Below are positions 9,741 to 17,858 of a DNA stretch of 64,000 nucleotides, in pieces. Position 1 is the stretch's first letter; each line of letters starts with the position of its first letter. Made by a program: the position numbers and the translations under genes. Source of the stretch: Allomuricauda sp. NBRC 101325 (GTDB lineage: Bacteria > Bacteroidota > Bacteroidia > Flavobacteriales > Flavobacteriaceae); the NCBI RefSeq assembly GCF_030268205.1, contig NZ_BSQF01000001.1, positions 602,649 to 666,648 of the forward strand, written 5' to 3'. Below the pieces are notes generated by a model. It had not been told where the DNA came from. It was given only the letters and a program-made list of their open reading frames with translations, and made no database searches.

Positions 9741-9821
9741 GTCATTCCCTCGAATGCGGGAATCCACTCAACGAGCCAATTATTAGAATTCTCAATTGCT
9801 TAGCTCATTTCGAAATGACTT
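9741..9821. repeat. Intergenic palindromic repeat cluster R1
   Basis: Two units in the spacer after the TPR gene: GTCATTCCC...GGGAATCC (9741-9765) and a degenerate unit ending CATTTCGAAATGAC (to 9820). Related units occur at 23740-23894, 24562-24733, 28250-28288 and 29559-29583, and inside mfd. Confidence 0.75.
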
Positions 9822-9879
9822 GCAAAACCTATTCAGTTCCCAAAAAATACCCTAATTTTCGCCCATCAAACCTAGGCTA

Positions 9880-10197
9880 ATGCTAATTTATAATGTAACC
9901 ATCAATATAGATGCCCAAGTCCATGACGAATGGTTGTTGTGGATGAGGGACAAACATATTCCCGATATGCTTTCAACTGGCAAATTTTCACATGCCAAAA
10001 TGGTAAAAGTATTGGTCGAAGAAGATATGGGAGGCATCACCTATTCCATTCAATACACCACAACAGACCGCAAAACTTTGGAAGCCTATTATAAAGAGGA
10101 TGCCGAAAGGTTGCGAGGAGATGCCCAAAGGCTTTTTCCGAATAAATTTGTGGCCTTTAGGACAGAATTGGAAGTGGTTAGCCAACAAATCCCCTAG
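9880..10197 (+). CDS. DUF4286 family protein
   Basis: 105 aa, full length for the family. Small cytoplasmic alpha/beta protein, recognised by 'MLIYNVTINID', 'WLLWMRDKHIPDML' and the C-terminal 'LFPNKFVAFRTELEV'. DUF4286 proteins are conserved in Bacteroidota without a known function; they resemble dimeric ferredoxin-fold proteins. Followed 4 bp later by the gamma-glutamylcyclotransferase-like gene, then rsmA and mgtE, suggesting one transcript. Confidence 0.85.
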   Translation: MLIYNVTINIDAQVHDEWLLWMRDKHIPDMLSTGKFSHAKMVKVLVEEDMGGITYSIQYTTTDRKTLEAYYKEDAERLRGDAQRLFPNKFVAFRTELEVVSQQIP

Positions 10198-10201
10198 ATC
10201 T

Positions 10202-10510
10202 ATGGAATATTTGTTTACCTATGGCACTTTGCAAGACACGCAAGTGCAGGAATATATTTTTGGCCGAATCTTGGAAGGTCATCCAGATTGTGTTCTTGGA
10301 TTCAGAGTGCTGGAAAATGCAGTTTATGGGAAATATGCGTTAGCACAGCAAACGCAAAATCTGGAAGATGAAGTCCCTGGCATAGTGTATGAGGTAACTT
10401 TACCAGAACTTAAAAAGGCTGATGTGTATGAGACCAGTGCCTATCGCCGTGAAAAGTTCCCTTTAAAATCTGGCAAACAGGGCTGGATCTATGTCGAAAA
10501 TTCCAAGTAA
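10202..10510 (+). CDS. Gamma-glutamylcyclotransferase (AIG2-like) family protein
   Basis: 102 aa from the ATG at 10202, which starts 4 bp after the DUF4286 stop. Shows the family signature 'YLFTYGTLQD' at the N-terminus (substrate-binding YGTL loop), the glycine-containing 'DEVPGIVYEV' and the 'ADVYETSAYRREKF' region carrying the acidic residues and the Tyr expected for this fold. Family members split gamma-glutamyl amides or resolve damaged side products; the substrate here cannot be told from sequence. A longer frame from 10100 overlaps DUF4286 and is rejected. Confidence 0.85.
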   Translation: MEYLFTYGTLQDTQVQEYIFGRILEGHPDCVLGFRVLENAVYGKYALAQQTQNLEDEVPGIVYEVTLPELKKADVYETSAYRREKFPLKSGKQGWIYVENSK

Positions 10511-10528
10511 CTTGCAAAAAAACCACCC

Positions 10529-11398
10529 GTGTCCAAAAAAAAGAAAAAGAAGTTTGCCCCACACGACCCGCAATCCCATGGTAATGGTCAGGACGGTGCC
10601 GTAAAAGCCAAAAAACATTTAGGACAGCATTTTTTAACGGATGAGTCGGTGGCACAAAAAATTGCCGACACCCTTACCCTAACAGGATACAAAAACGTTT
10701 TGGAAATTGGCCCGGGTATGGGAGTGCTCACCAAATACCTTTTGCAACGTGATTTGGACCTGGTTGCGATGGATTTGGATGAGGAATCCATCGTGTACCT
10801 CAACCACACCTTTCCTTTGGAATACCATGATATTTTAAAAAAGAACAAACGACTCAACATCATTGAGGCCGATTTTTTAAAGTTCGACCTTTCGGAACTT
10901 TATGGCAATGAGCAATTCGCCATTACAGGGAATTTCCCTTATAATATTTCGAGTCAGATAGTATTTAAGATGCTCGAAATGCGTCAACAAATACCCGAGT
11001 TCTCTGGTATGTTCCAAAAGGAAGTAGCCAAGCGCATCTGCGAAAAACCTGGCAGTAAAACCTATGGCATTCTTTCTGTTTTGGTGCAGGCATTTTATAG
11101 CGCGGAATATCTTTTCACGGTTCCCCCAGCAGTTTTTGACCCTCCTCCAAAGGTGGATTCAGGGGTTTTGTTATTGACCCGCAAAGCGGAACAAAAACTT
11201 GACTGTGATGAACGACTGTTTTTTAAAGTGGTAAAAACCGCATTCAACCAACGTAGGAAAACCCTTCGAAACAGCCTTAAAACCTTTGCCCTTTCTGATA
11301 ATCTAAAAGAAGACACTATCTTTGACCAACGCCCAGAACAGCTTAGCGTGGCAGATTTTGTAACGTTGACCCAAAAGATAGCTAATGACCCCGTTTAA
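10529..11398 (+). CDS. rsmA: 16S rRNA (adenine1518/1519-N6)-dimethyltransferase
   Basis: 289 aa, also called KsgA. Dimethylates two adjacent adenines in helix 45 of 16S rRNA during 30S maturation. Shows 'KKHLGQHFL' near the N-terminus, the SAM-binding '[12 protein letters not shown]', the acidic 'ADFLKFD', and the catalytic NxPY motif in the form 'GNFPYNISS'. C-terminal helical domain '[13 protein letters not shown]'. Start is GTG 10529; the first 24 residues are a Lys-rich extension upstream of the family core. Its last 14 bp overlap mgtE in another frame. Confidence 0.96.
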   Translation: MSKKKKKKFAPHDPQSHGNGQDGAVKAKKHLGQHFLTDESVAQKIADTLTLTGYKNVLEIGPGMGVLTKYLLQRDLDLVAMDLDEESIVYLNHTFPLEYHDILKKNKRLNIIEADFLKFDLSELYGNEQFAITGNFPYNISSQIVFKMLEMRQQIPEFSGMFQKEVAKRICEKPGSKTYGILSVLVQAFYSAEYLFTVPPAVFDPPPKVDSGVLLLTRKAEQKLDCDERLFFKVVKTAFNQRRKTLRNSLKTFALSDNLKEDTIFDQRPEQLSVADFVTLTQKIANDPV

Positions 11399-12737
11399 AC
11401 TCACAGACGAACTTCTAGAGGACATCAAGCGACTGATTGCCGAAAATGCGGATGCACAGCTTCAGGAAATGCTGAATGAGTACCACTACGCCGATATTGC
11501 CGAAATAGCAGACGAATTGGAAGTAGAGGAAGCCACTTACCTCATCAAGTTGCTCGACAGTGAGAAAACCTCCGATATCCTTGCCGAAATGCACGAGGAT
11601 ATCCGTGAGGCTGTATTGAGCAATTTAACCGCAAAGGAGATCGCTGGGGAGCTGGAAGAACTGGATACGGATGATGCGGCGGATATCATCAACGAACTTC
11701 CAAAGGAGATTGTCCAAGAGGTAATTTCTGAAATTGAAGATAGGGAACACGCCAAGCATATTGTTGACCTTTTACGATATGATGAGGATTCCGCTGGTGG
11801 ACTTATGGCGAAGGAGTTGGTAAAAGTGAACGAAAACTGGAACGTACTTACTTGTGTGAAGGAAATGCGTGCCCAGGCCGAAAACGTGACCCGTGTGCAT
11901 TCCATTTATGTAGTGGATGATGAAGGTAGATTGAAAGGACGTCTTTCCCTAAAGGATTTGCTCACTACTTCCACCAAAACTAACATCAAGGATGTGTATA
12001 TCGACAAGGTGGATTACGTCAACGTGAACGAAAAAGGAGAGGAAGTTGCCAAGATCATGTCCAAGTACGACTTGGAAGCCATTCCCGTAGTGGATGAAAT
12101 TGGCCGTTTGGTAGGTCGAATCACCATTGACGATATTGTGGATGTAATTCGGGAAGAAGCCGATAAGGATTACCAAATGGCTGCAGGTATTTCGCAAGAT
12201 GTGGAGGCGGATGACAGCATCTGGGACCTTACCCGAGCTCGGTTGCCTTGGTTGATTTTAGGTCTGTTCGGTGGACTTGGGGCCGCGGCCATTATGGGCA
12301 GTTTTGAAGAAATGATCTCTAAACATGCCGTGCTTTTCTTTTTCACACCCCTTATTGCGGCCATGGCAGGAAACGTAGGGGTACAATCCAGTGCCATTAT
12401 GGTGCAAGGTTTGGCAAACGACGATCTTAAGGGAAGCATCAGCAGCCGATTGGTAAAGGAAATGCTTTTGGCCCTTTTAAACGGTGTTATCTTGGCCACT
12501 TTGTTATTGGTTTTCACTTGGATTTGGAAAGGAACCTTTACCACTGCCATAGCCATTTCCTTATCCTTGATCATTGTGATTGTTGTCGCGGGATTGATCG
12601 GCACCTTTATTCCACTTTTTCTGCATAAAAGAAACATTGACCCAGCTATCGCAACCGGGCCGTTTATCACGACTAGCAACGATATCTTCGGGATTTTGAT
12701 CTACTTCACCATAGCCAAGATTATTTTGGGAATCTGA
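11385..12737 (+). CDS. mgtE: Magnesium transporter MgtE
   Basis: 450 aa, typical length. Cytoplasmic MgtE N domain (about 1-130, helical superhelix: '[15 protein letters not shown]'), paired CBS domains (about 135-255; '[21 protein letters not shown]'-type ending), a connecting helix, and five membrane helices in the last 180 residues with the conserved '[16 protein letters not shown]' pore segment and the C-terminal '[10 protein letters not shown]'. Mg2+ binding to the cytoplasmic domain gates the channel in this family. Translation overlaps the 3' end of rsmA by 14 bp, so the two are probably coupled. Confidence 0.96.
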   Translation: MTPFKLTDELLEDIKRLIAENADAQLQEMLNEYHYADIAEIADELEVEEATYLIKLLDSEKTSDILAEMHEDIREAVLSNLTAKEIAGELEELDTDDAADIINELPKEIVQEVISEIEDREHAKHIVDLLRYDEDSAGGLMAKELVKVNENWNVLTCVKEMRAQAENVTRVHSIYVVDDEGRLKGRLSLKDLLTTSTKTNIKDVYIDKVDYVNVNEKGEEVAKIMSKYDLEAIPVVDEIGRLVGRITIDDIVDVIREEADKDYQMAAGISQDVEADDSIWDLTRARLPWLILGLFGGLGAAAIMGSFEEMISKHAVLFFFTPLIAAMAGNVGVQSSAIMVQGLANDDLKGSISSRLVKEMLLALLNGVILATLLLVFTWIWKGTFTTAIAISLSLIIVIVVAGLIGTFIPLFLHKRNIDPAIATGPFITTSNDIFGILIYFTIAKIILGI

Positions 12738-12742
12738 TACAT

Positions 12743-13108
12743 ATGAAATCCATCAACCTGAAAGCCAAGCACGCAGAGTTTACCAAACAATGGCATCCAC
12801 ATCAAATTGCAGTGGTAGACGATATGCAAGTGCTATTGGCCAAATTACAAGGCGAATTTGTTTGGCATGCCCATGAGCATGAAGACGAACTTTTTCAAGT
12901 GATCAAAGGCACCCTTTATATGCAATTTAGGGATAGAATCGAAGTCGTGAACGAAGGAGAGATCATTGTTGTTCCGAAAGGTGTGGAACACAATCCCATG
13001 ACCAAGAACGGAGAAGAAGTACACGTGCTACTTTTTGAAAAATTATCCACTGCGCACACAGGAAATGTGCAACACGAGAAAACCCAAACAGTTTATCCAA
13101 AAATCTAG
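12743..13108 (+). CDS. Small cupin-domain protein
   Basis: 121 aa, a single cupin barrel. Metal-binding cupin motif 1 is visible as 'WHAHEHEDELFQVIKG' (two His and a Glu) and motif 2 as 'VVPKGVEHNPM' (His). Likely binds a divalent metal; substrate unknown. Starts 5 bp after the mgtE stop, so it probably belongs to the same transcript; ends 19 bp before the dehydrogenase gene. Confidence 0.85.
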   Translation: MKSINLKAKHAEFTKQWHPHQIAVVDDMQVLLAKLQGEFVWHAHEHEDELFQVIKGTLYMQFRDRIEVVNEGEIIVVPKGVEHNPMTKNGEEVHVLLFEKLSTAHTGNVQHEKTQTVYPKI

Positions 13109-13127
13109 GAGTTGTATATTTGACCCC

Positions 13128-14060
13128 ATGAAAGTACTTCACCTTGACACCAATCACCCGTTGCTCTTAGATCAATTCGCAGAGCTGGGTTTTGAAAACC
13201 ACGAAGATTACACCTCGACCAAAGAAGAGGTAGAGCAAAAAATCCATGAATACGACGGAATCATCATCCGTAGCAGGTTTACCATTGACCAACAATTTTT
13301 GGACAAGGCCACCAACCTCAAATTTATTGGGCGTGTGGGTGCCGGTTTGGAAAATATTGATGTGGAGCATGCCAAATTCAAGAAGGTATTTATGGCATCG
13401 GCCCCGGAAGGCAACCGAAATGCAGTCGGGGAACACGCTTTGGGAATGCTGCTTTCGCTCATGAACAACCTTTGCAAAGCCAACAAACAGGTAAAAAAGG
13501 GAAAATGGGACCGCGAAGGCAACCGTGGTGTTGAATTGGATGGCAGAACGGTGGGCATTATCGGCTACGGGAACATGGGAAAATCCTTCGCCAAAAAGCT
13601 ACGTGGTTTTGATGTAGAGATAATTTGCTATGATATTGTTGGTGGTGTTGGGGATGAAAATGCCCGTCAGGTAGGCATTATGGAATTTATGCAACGTTCG
13701 GATGTCGTCAGTTTACATGTACCGCAGACCGAACTTACCACAGGTATGGTCAACACCGAATTTATAGAAGGATTCCACAAACCTTTCTGGCTTTTAAATA
13801 CTGCCCGCGGAAAATGTGTGATCACCAAAGATTTGGTCGCGGCCCTTAAATCGGGTAAAATATTGGGTGCCGGTTTGGATGTGTTGGAATATGAGAAAAA
13901 ATCCTTCGAGAACATGTTCATCCAAAAACCAAAAGCCTTTAAATATTTGCGCAAAGCCAAAAACGTGCTGCTTACCCCTCACGTAGCCGGCTGGACGGTT
14001 GAAAGCAAGGAAAAATTGGCCCAAACAATTGTAGACAAGGTCAAAGAGAGATTTTGTTAA
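13128..14060 (+). CDS. D-2-hydroxyacid dehydrogenase, phosphoglycerate dehydrogenase-like
   Basis: 310 aa from the ATG at 13128; a longer frame from 13035 overlaps the cupin gene and is not used. Two Rossmann halves: N-terminal substrate domain ('GIIIRSRFTID', 'KFIGRVGAGLENID') and NAD-binding domain ('VGIIGYGNMG', then the acidic 'CYDIVGG'). Catalytic residues visible: Arg in 'LLNTARGK', Glu in 'LDVLEYE', His in 'LLTPHVAGWT'. It lacks the C-terminal ACT domain of long SerA. Could make 3-phosphohydroxypyruvate for serine, but a partner serC is not in this window; assignment beyond the family is inference. Confidence 0.88.
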   Translation: MKVLHLDTNHPLLLDQFAELGFENHEDYTSTKEEVEQKIHEYDGIIIRSRFTIDQQFLDKATNLKFIGRVGAGLENIDVEHAKFKKVFMASAPEGNRNAVGEHALGMLLSLMNNLCKANKQVKKGKWDREGNRGVELDGRTVGIIGYGNMGKSFAKKLRGFDVEIICYDIVGGVGDENARQVGIMEFMQRSDVVSLHVPQTELTTGMVNTEFIEGFHKPFWLLNTARGKCVITKDLVAALKSGKILGAGLDVLEYEKKSFENMFIQKPKAFKYLRKAKNVLLTPHVAGWTVESKEKLAQTIVDKVKERFC

Positions 14061-14111
14061 CTTTAAGGACCTCTTCCAAAAAGGATTGGGGTTAATTAAA
14101 GTTAATACTAC

Positions 14112-14570
14112 ATGACCATTGACGCCCAAACCCCAAAAGAATACCTCGAAAAGTTGCCTGAAGAGCGAAAGGATGCTGTTTATCAACTTCGTGAGACCGT
14201 AAAAAAGCATTTACCCCAAGGGTTTGAGGAATGCATCAACTATAAAATGTTGGGTTATGTAGTGCCCCATTCCCTTTATCCCAATGGATATCATTGCGAC
14301 CCTAAACTACCGTTGCCCTTTATCAATATTGCTTCCCAAAAGAACTTTGTGGCATTGTACCACATGGGCATTTATGCCAATGCCGAATTGTTGGATTGGT
14401 TTGTGAAGGAATATCCCAAGCATGTTTCCAATAAGCTTGACATGGGAAAAAGCTGTGTTCGATTTAAAAAAATGGACCAAATTCCCTTTAAGCTGATTGG
14501 GGAACTCTGCGAAAAAATGACCCCACAGGATTGGATAAAACTATATGAAAACCAAATTAAAAAATCATGA
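14112..14570 (+). CDS. DUF1801 domain protein
   Basis: 152 aa. Small cytoplasmic protein of the YdhG/DUF1801 type: 'YLEKLPEERKDAVYQLRETV', 'GFEECINYKMLGYVV', 'FINIASQKNFVALYHMGI' and 'GKSCVRFKKMDQIPFKLIGEL'. Members are thought to bind small ligands or iron (frataxin-like fold), but no activity is assigned. Its stop overlaps the start of the next gene by 4 bp (ATGA). Confidence 0.85.
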   Translation: MTIDAQTPKEYLEKLPEERKDAVYQLRETVKKHLPQGFEECINYKMLGYVVPHSLYPNGYHCDPKLPLPFINIASQKNFVALYHMGIYANAELLDWFVKEYPKHVSNKLDMGKSCVRFKKMDQIPFKLIGELCEKMTPQDWIKLYENQIKKS

Positions 14571-14953
14571 AAAATAGAGTTACAGGATTGGGTGGGTTCT
14601 TCTTTAAATCCAAAGACCCAGATCACATTAAAAGTTGGTACAAAACCCATTTAGGATTGAACACGGACCAATACGGTTGTACGTTCTGGTGGAAAGACAA
14701 AGAAGGGAACGATTGTTCTACCCAATGGAGCCCCATGGACGAAAAAACAGAGTATTTTAAACCTAGTGAAAAACAATTCATGATGAATTTTAGGGTGGAA
14801 AATCTAGTTGAATTATTGGAAGCTCTTAAGGAGGAAGGGGTAACTATTGTTGGAGAAATGGAAGAGTATTCATACGGAAAGTTTGGTTGGATTTTGGACC
14901 CCGAAGGCAACAAATTGGAACTTTGGGAACCAATTGATAAAGCCTTTCTTTAG
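14567..14953 (+). CDS. VOC-fold (glyoxalase/bleomycin-resistance-like) protein
   Basis: 128 aa, one VOC module pair: 'LGGFFFKSKDPDHIKSWYKTHLGL' split around the first strand-helix unit, and 'EGVTIVGEMEEYSYGKFGWILDPEGNKLELWEP' as the last strand set, with the terminal Glu of 'KLELWEP' a usual metal ligand. Probably a metal-dependent dioxygenase/isomerase-type or binding protein of unknown substrate. Translationally coupled to the DUF1801 gene. Confidence 0.86.
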   Translation: MKNRVTGLGGFFFKSKDPDHIKSWYKTHLGLNTDQYGCTFWWKDKEGNDCSTQWSPMDEKTEYFKPSEKQFMMNFRVENLVELLEALKEEGVTIVGEMEEYSYGKFGWILDPEGNKLELWEPIDKAFL

Positions 14954-15003
14954 TATCAAATTATTTTCTACTTTTAGGTACACATTAACCAACACATTAA
15001 AAC

Positions 15004-15390
15004 ATGTCAGAAGAAAAAAAAGACTTTGGCGACAAGGCCGAAGAAGCAGCAAAAGAATTTAAGGAGGATGTAAAAGAAGCCTTTTCCCCTAACAATCCCG
15101 ATAGTGGAAAAACTGTGGCCATTATAGCCCATATTACCTTGATTGGCTGGATAATTGCAATTATTATGAACAGCAGCAACAAAACGGAAATTGGATCTTT
15201 CTATGTTCGACAAGTATTGGGAATTGCCTTGATCGGAATTGTTTTGGGTCTTATCCCTGTCATTAATATTATTGCTTGGATTTTCCCTTTTATTTTATGG
15301 ATAGCCAGTTTAATCGGAGCTATCAGCGGAAATCAAAAACCAGTCTTTTTGGTAGGTGAATATTTCCAAAATTGGTTTAAGGGACTTTAA
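15004..15390 (+). CDS. DUF4870-like membrane protein with charged N-terminus
   Basis: 128 aa. The first 40 residues are charged and helical (Lys/Glu/Asp-rich), followed by three hydrophobic segments: about 41-58, 68-90 and 90-108, with 'SFYVRQVLGIALIG' before the second, a signature of the DUF4870/Tic20-like small membrane family. Location: inner membrane. Function unknown. A strong terminator follows immediately. Confidence 0.8.
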   Translation: MSEEKKDFGDKAEEAAKEFKEDVKEAFSPNNPDSGKTVAIIAHITLIGWIIAIIMNSSNKTEIGSFYVRQVLGIALIGIVLGLIPVINIIAWIFPFILWIASLIGAISGNQKPVFLVGEYFQNWFKGL

Positions 15391-15398
15391 AAATTATA

Positions 15399-15427
15399 AG
15401 CCAGATAATATGTATCTGGCTTTTTTT
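15399..15427 (+). terminator. Rho-independent terminator after DUF4870-like gene
   Basis: Perfect 9-bp stem AGCCAGATA (15399-15407) with TATCTGGCT (15413-15421), 5-nt loop, then six Ts. Confidence 0.9.
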
Positions 15428-15470
15428 ACAACTACTTCCATCGTAATATTACAATAAAAGAATAAAGCTT

Positions 15471-15962
15471 ATGCATATTAGACCAATGACTGCGGAGGAC
15501 TGGGAGACGGTTTCCCAAATTTATGCCGAGGGAATAGCTACGGGTTTTGCCACATTTGAAACGCAAACTCCAACTTTTGAGCATTGGGACTCTGCCCACA
15601 TTTCCAAATGCAGGTATGTCGGAGAGGAAGATGGTATAATTCTGGGCTGGGTAGCCCTTTCGCCCGTGTCGAGCAGATGTGTTTATGGTGGCGTAGCTGA
15701 GGTAAGTGTCTACATTGCCGCCAAAAGTCGTGGGATGGGCGTTGGTAAACAATTGATGCAACGATTGATTGAAGAAAGTGAAAAAGCCGGGTATTGGACC
15801 CTTCAATCCGGGGTATTTCCAGAAAATGAGGCCAGCATTAAACTCCATGAAAAAGTCGGTTTCCGTTTTATTGGAAAACGGGAACGTGTTGGTAAAATCC
15901 ATGGGGAATGGAAGGACAATCTTCTTTTTGAAAAACGCAGTGAAAAGGTTGGAATCGATTAA
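15471..15962 (+). CDS. GNAT N-acetyltransferase, phosphinothricin-acetyltransferase-like
   Basis: 163 aa. GNAT fold with the acetyl-CoA loop 'SRGMGVGKQLM' (about 88-98) and the family-specific 'AEVSVYIAAKSRG' and 'LHEKVGFRFIGKRERVGK' blocks, and an N-terminal 'IRPMTAEDWETVSQIYAEGI'-type start. Closest known types are YncA/Pat enzymes, which acetylate amino-acid-like substrates such as methionine sulfone or phosphinothricin. Its TAA stop shares the tetramer TTAA with the stop of the convergent OlsF gene. Confidence 0.88.
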   Translation: MHIRPMTAEDWETVSQIYAEGIATGFATFETQTPTFEHWDSAHISKCRYVGEEDGIILGWVALSPVSSRCVYGGVAEVSVYIAAKSRGMGVGKQLMQRLIEESEKAGYWTLQSGVFPENEASIKLHEKVGFRFIGKRERVGKIHGEWKDNLLFEKRSEKVGID

Positions 15963-17779
15963 TCCTCCTCAGTAATTCCGTTGCCTTCGGCCAATTTTCG
16001 CTCCAACTCCGCCTGAAATTCTTCCATAACAGGTTTTACCGTACTCTCTGGCAAATCGGCAATTTTAATGTACATCAAACCATCTACCGAGTTGTTGAAC
16101 AGCGGGTCCACATTAAAGGCCACCACCTTGGCATTTTGCTTAATGTATTTCTTGATCAATACCGGCAAACGAAGACTACCCGGCTCTACCTCACTGATCA
16201 ACTTATCAAATTTATTGAGGTCGGCTTGGGTCTCATCGAAAATAAATTCCTTGTCAGCATCCTTCAATTGCACCTTAAATTCCTTTTTGGGTCGAATGTA
16301 TTGGGCCACATAAGGATCCCAATAGTTGGACTTCATAAACTCGATCATCAACGATTTGGAGAAATTGGAGAACTGGTTACTGATACTGACCCCTCCTATC
16401 AAATATTTATGTTCGGGGTGTCTTAAGGTAGTGTGCACTATCCCTTTCCAAAGTAAAAACAGTGGCATGGGCTTCTGCTGATACTCCTTCACAATATAGG
16501 CCCTTCCCATTTCAATGGATTTCTCCATCATCCCATACAGTTCGGGCTCGAATCGAAATAAATCTTGAAGATAAAAGCCATCAATCCCATACTTTTTAAA
16601 AATCTGTGAACCCAAGCCCATACGGTAGGCACCTACAATGGATTTAGTATCATCGTCCCATAAAAACAAATGGTGATAATACGAATCGAATTTATCCAAA
16701 TCTATTGCATTGTTGGTCCCCTCGCCTACTTCCCTAAAAGTTACCTCTCGCTGACGCCCAATTTCATTCAAACAAAAAGGCATGTCCTTGGCTTGGGCCA
16801 AATACACTTCGTAGTTTTTGCTTTGCAGCATTCTACAGTCCTTTTCACGCAACCTTTCAATCTCCCCTTCCAATACCTTGGCACTTATCGGGGAAGCAAT
16901 TTTTTTGGGTGGTTTCGGAATTTTAAGAGAGGTGGGCACCTTATCTATTAATCGTTCTTTTTCAAAAACATTGGCCAAGAGGTAGGTTTTTTTTCGGAGT
17001 AATTCGGTAAAACCTTCCAAAGTTTCCTCTTCCTGTTGTGTTGCCACGGAAATGGGCTGACCGATACGTACTTTTATGGGTCGCCTGCTTTGCGAGGTCA
17101 GTTCAGAGGGTAATTTCGCTGTACGGAATACATCATCAATCTTGGACAAACGGTAAAACAGTCGACTGTTCTTCGCATGAAAATAAATCGGTACCACTGG
17201 AACTTCCGCTTTTCGAATGAGTTTTATAGCTGCTTCTTCCCAAGGCTTGTCCACTACCAATTTATCATCACGATACGTCGACACCTCCCCTGCAGGAAAA
17301 ATTCCAAGTGGATGACCTTCGTGTAAATGCTTCAACGCATTTTTAAAACCAGCGATACTGCTTTTGGCATCCTTATGGTTTTCAAAAGGATTCACTGGCA
17401 TGATGTACGGCTTTAAAGGCTCAATACGATGTAACAGAAAGTTGGCAATGATCTTATAATCGGGACGTTCGTTAGACAAAAGCTTCAACAACAATACGCC
17501 ATCAATACCGCCTAACGGATGGTTACTGATTGTGATATATGGACCTGTTTTGGGAAGACGTTTGATATCCTCTTCGGGGATATCAAAATCAATTTCGTAA
17601 TGATCCAAAATGCTATCGAGGAATTCTGGCCCAGATAAATCCTTGTTCTTATTATAAAATCGGTTGATGGTGGTTATCCTAGTGGCTACCATTAAAAGCC
17701 ATCCGACAAACGTGCCCAAAAAGCCATATTTGTCCATATTGATGACTTTTGCCACCTCTTTTGCCGTAACCAGACCCAT
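15959..17779 (-). CDS. olsF: Bifunctional ornithine-lipid synthase type acyltransferase (OlsF-like)
   Basis: 606 aa. N-terminal half is a PlsC/OlsA-like O-acyltransferase with the HX4D motif 'NHPLGGIDG' and 'GIFPAGEVS'; C-terminal half (about 310-560) is a GNAT/hemolysin-like N-acyltransferase as in OlsB ('ARLREKDCRMLQ'-like region and 'IEMGRAYIVKEYQ'). This domain order is that of OlsF from Flavobacterium and Serratia, which makes ornithine lipid in two acylations. Acts at the inner membrane. Lies downstream of aspartate kinase on the same strand with a 12-bp inverted repeat in the 79-bp gap. Other amino-acid lipids are possible products. Confidence 0.85.
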   Translation of the reverse strand: MGLVTAKEVAKVINMDKYGFLGTFVGWLLMVATRITTINRFYNKNKDLSGPEFLDSILDHYEIDFDIPEEDIKRLPKTGPYITISNHPLGGIDGVLLLKLLSNERPDYKIIANFLLHRIEPLKPYIMPVNPFENHKDAKSSIAGFKNALKHLHEGHPLGIFPAGEVSTYRDDKLVVDKPWEEAAIKLIRKAEVPVVPIYFHAKNSRLFYRLSKIDDVFRTAKLPSELTSQSRRPIKVRIGQPISVATQQEEETLEGFTELLRKKTYLLANVFEKERLIDKVPTSLKIPKPPKKIASPISAKVLEGEIERLREKDCRMLQSKNYEVYLAQAKDMPFCLNEIGRQREVTFREVGEGTNNAIDLDKFDSYYHHLFLWDDDTKSIVGAYRMGLGSQIFKKYGIDGFYLQDLFRFEPELYGMMEKSIEMGRAYIVKEYQQKPMPLFLLWKGIVHTTLRHPEHKYLIGGVSISNQFSNFSKSLMIEFMKSNYWDPYVAQYIRPKKEFKVQLKDADKEFIFDETQADLNKFDKLISEVEPGSLRLPVLIKKYIKQNAKVVAFNVDPLFNNSVDGLMYIKIADLPESTVKPVMEEFQAELERKLAEGNGITEED

Positions 17780-17786
17780 GTAGTAA

Positions 17787-17844
17787 ATATTTAGGTAAGC
17801 GTAAAGATAGAAAATTAACGCTATTGGGTTTTTTACCTAAATAT
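17787..17844. repeat. 12-bp inverted repeat between aspartate kinase and OlsF genes
   Basis: ATATTTAGGTAA at 17787-17798 and its exact reverse complement TTACCTAAATAT at 17833-17844, separated by 34 bp. It spans most of the gap just upstream of the OlsF start. There is no T-run after either arm, so it is not a standard terminator; an operator pair or mRNA structure is possible. Confidence 0.6.
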
Positions 17845-17858
17845 GAATTATCAAAAAC

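Noticed and set aside
10100..10201. 34-residue extension of the gamma-glutamylcyclotransferase-like frame
   Set aside because: Overlaps the DUF4286 gene in another frame; the ATG at 10202 directly precedes the YGTL motif.
12170..12679. 169-aa minus-strand frame inside mgtE
   Set aside because: Shadow of the mgtE membrane region; no motif, and mgtE is certain.
13035..13127. N-terminal extension of the dehydrogenase frame
   Set aside because: It overlaps the cupin gene and does not match the family; the ATG at 13128 starts the conserved domain.
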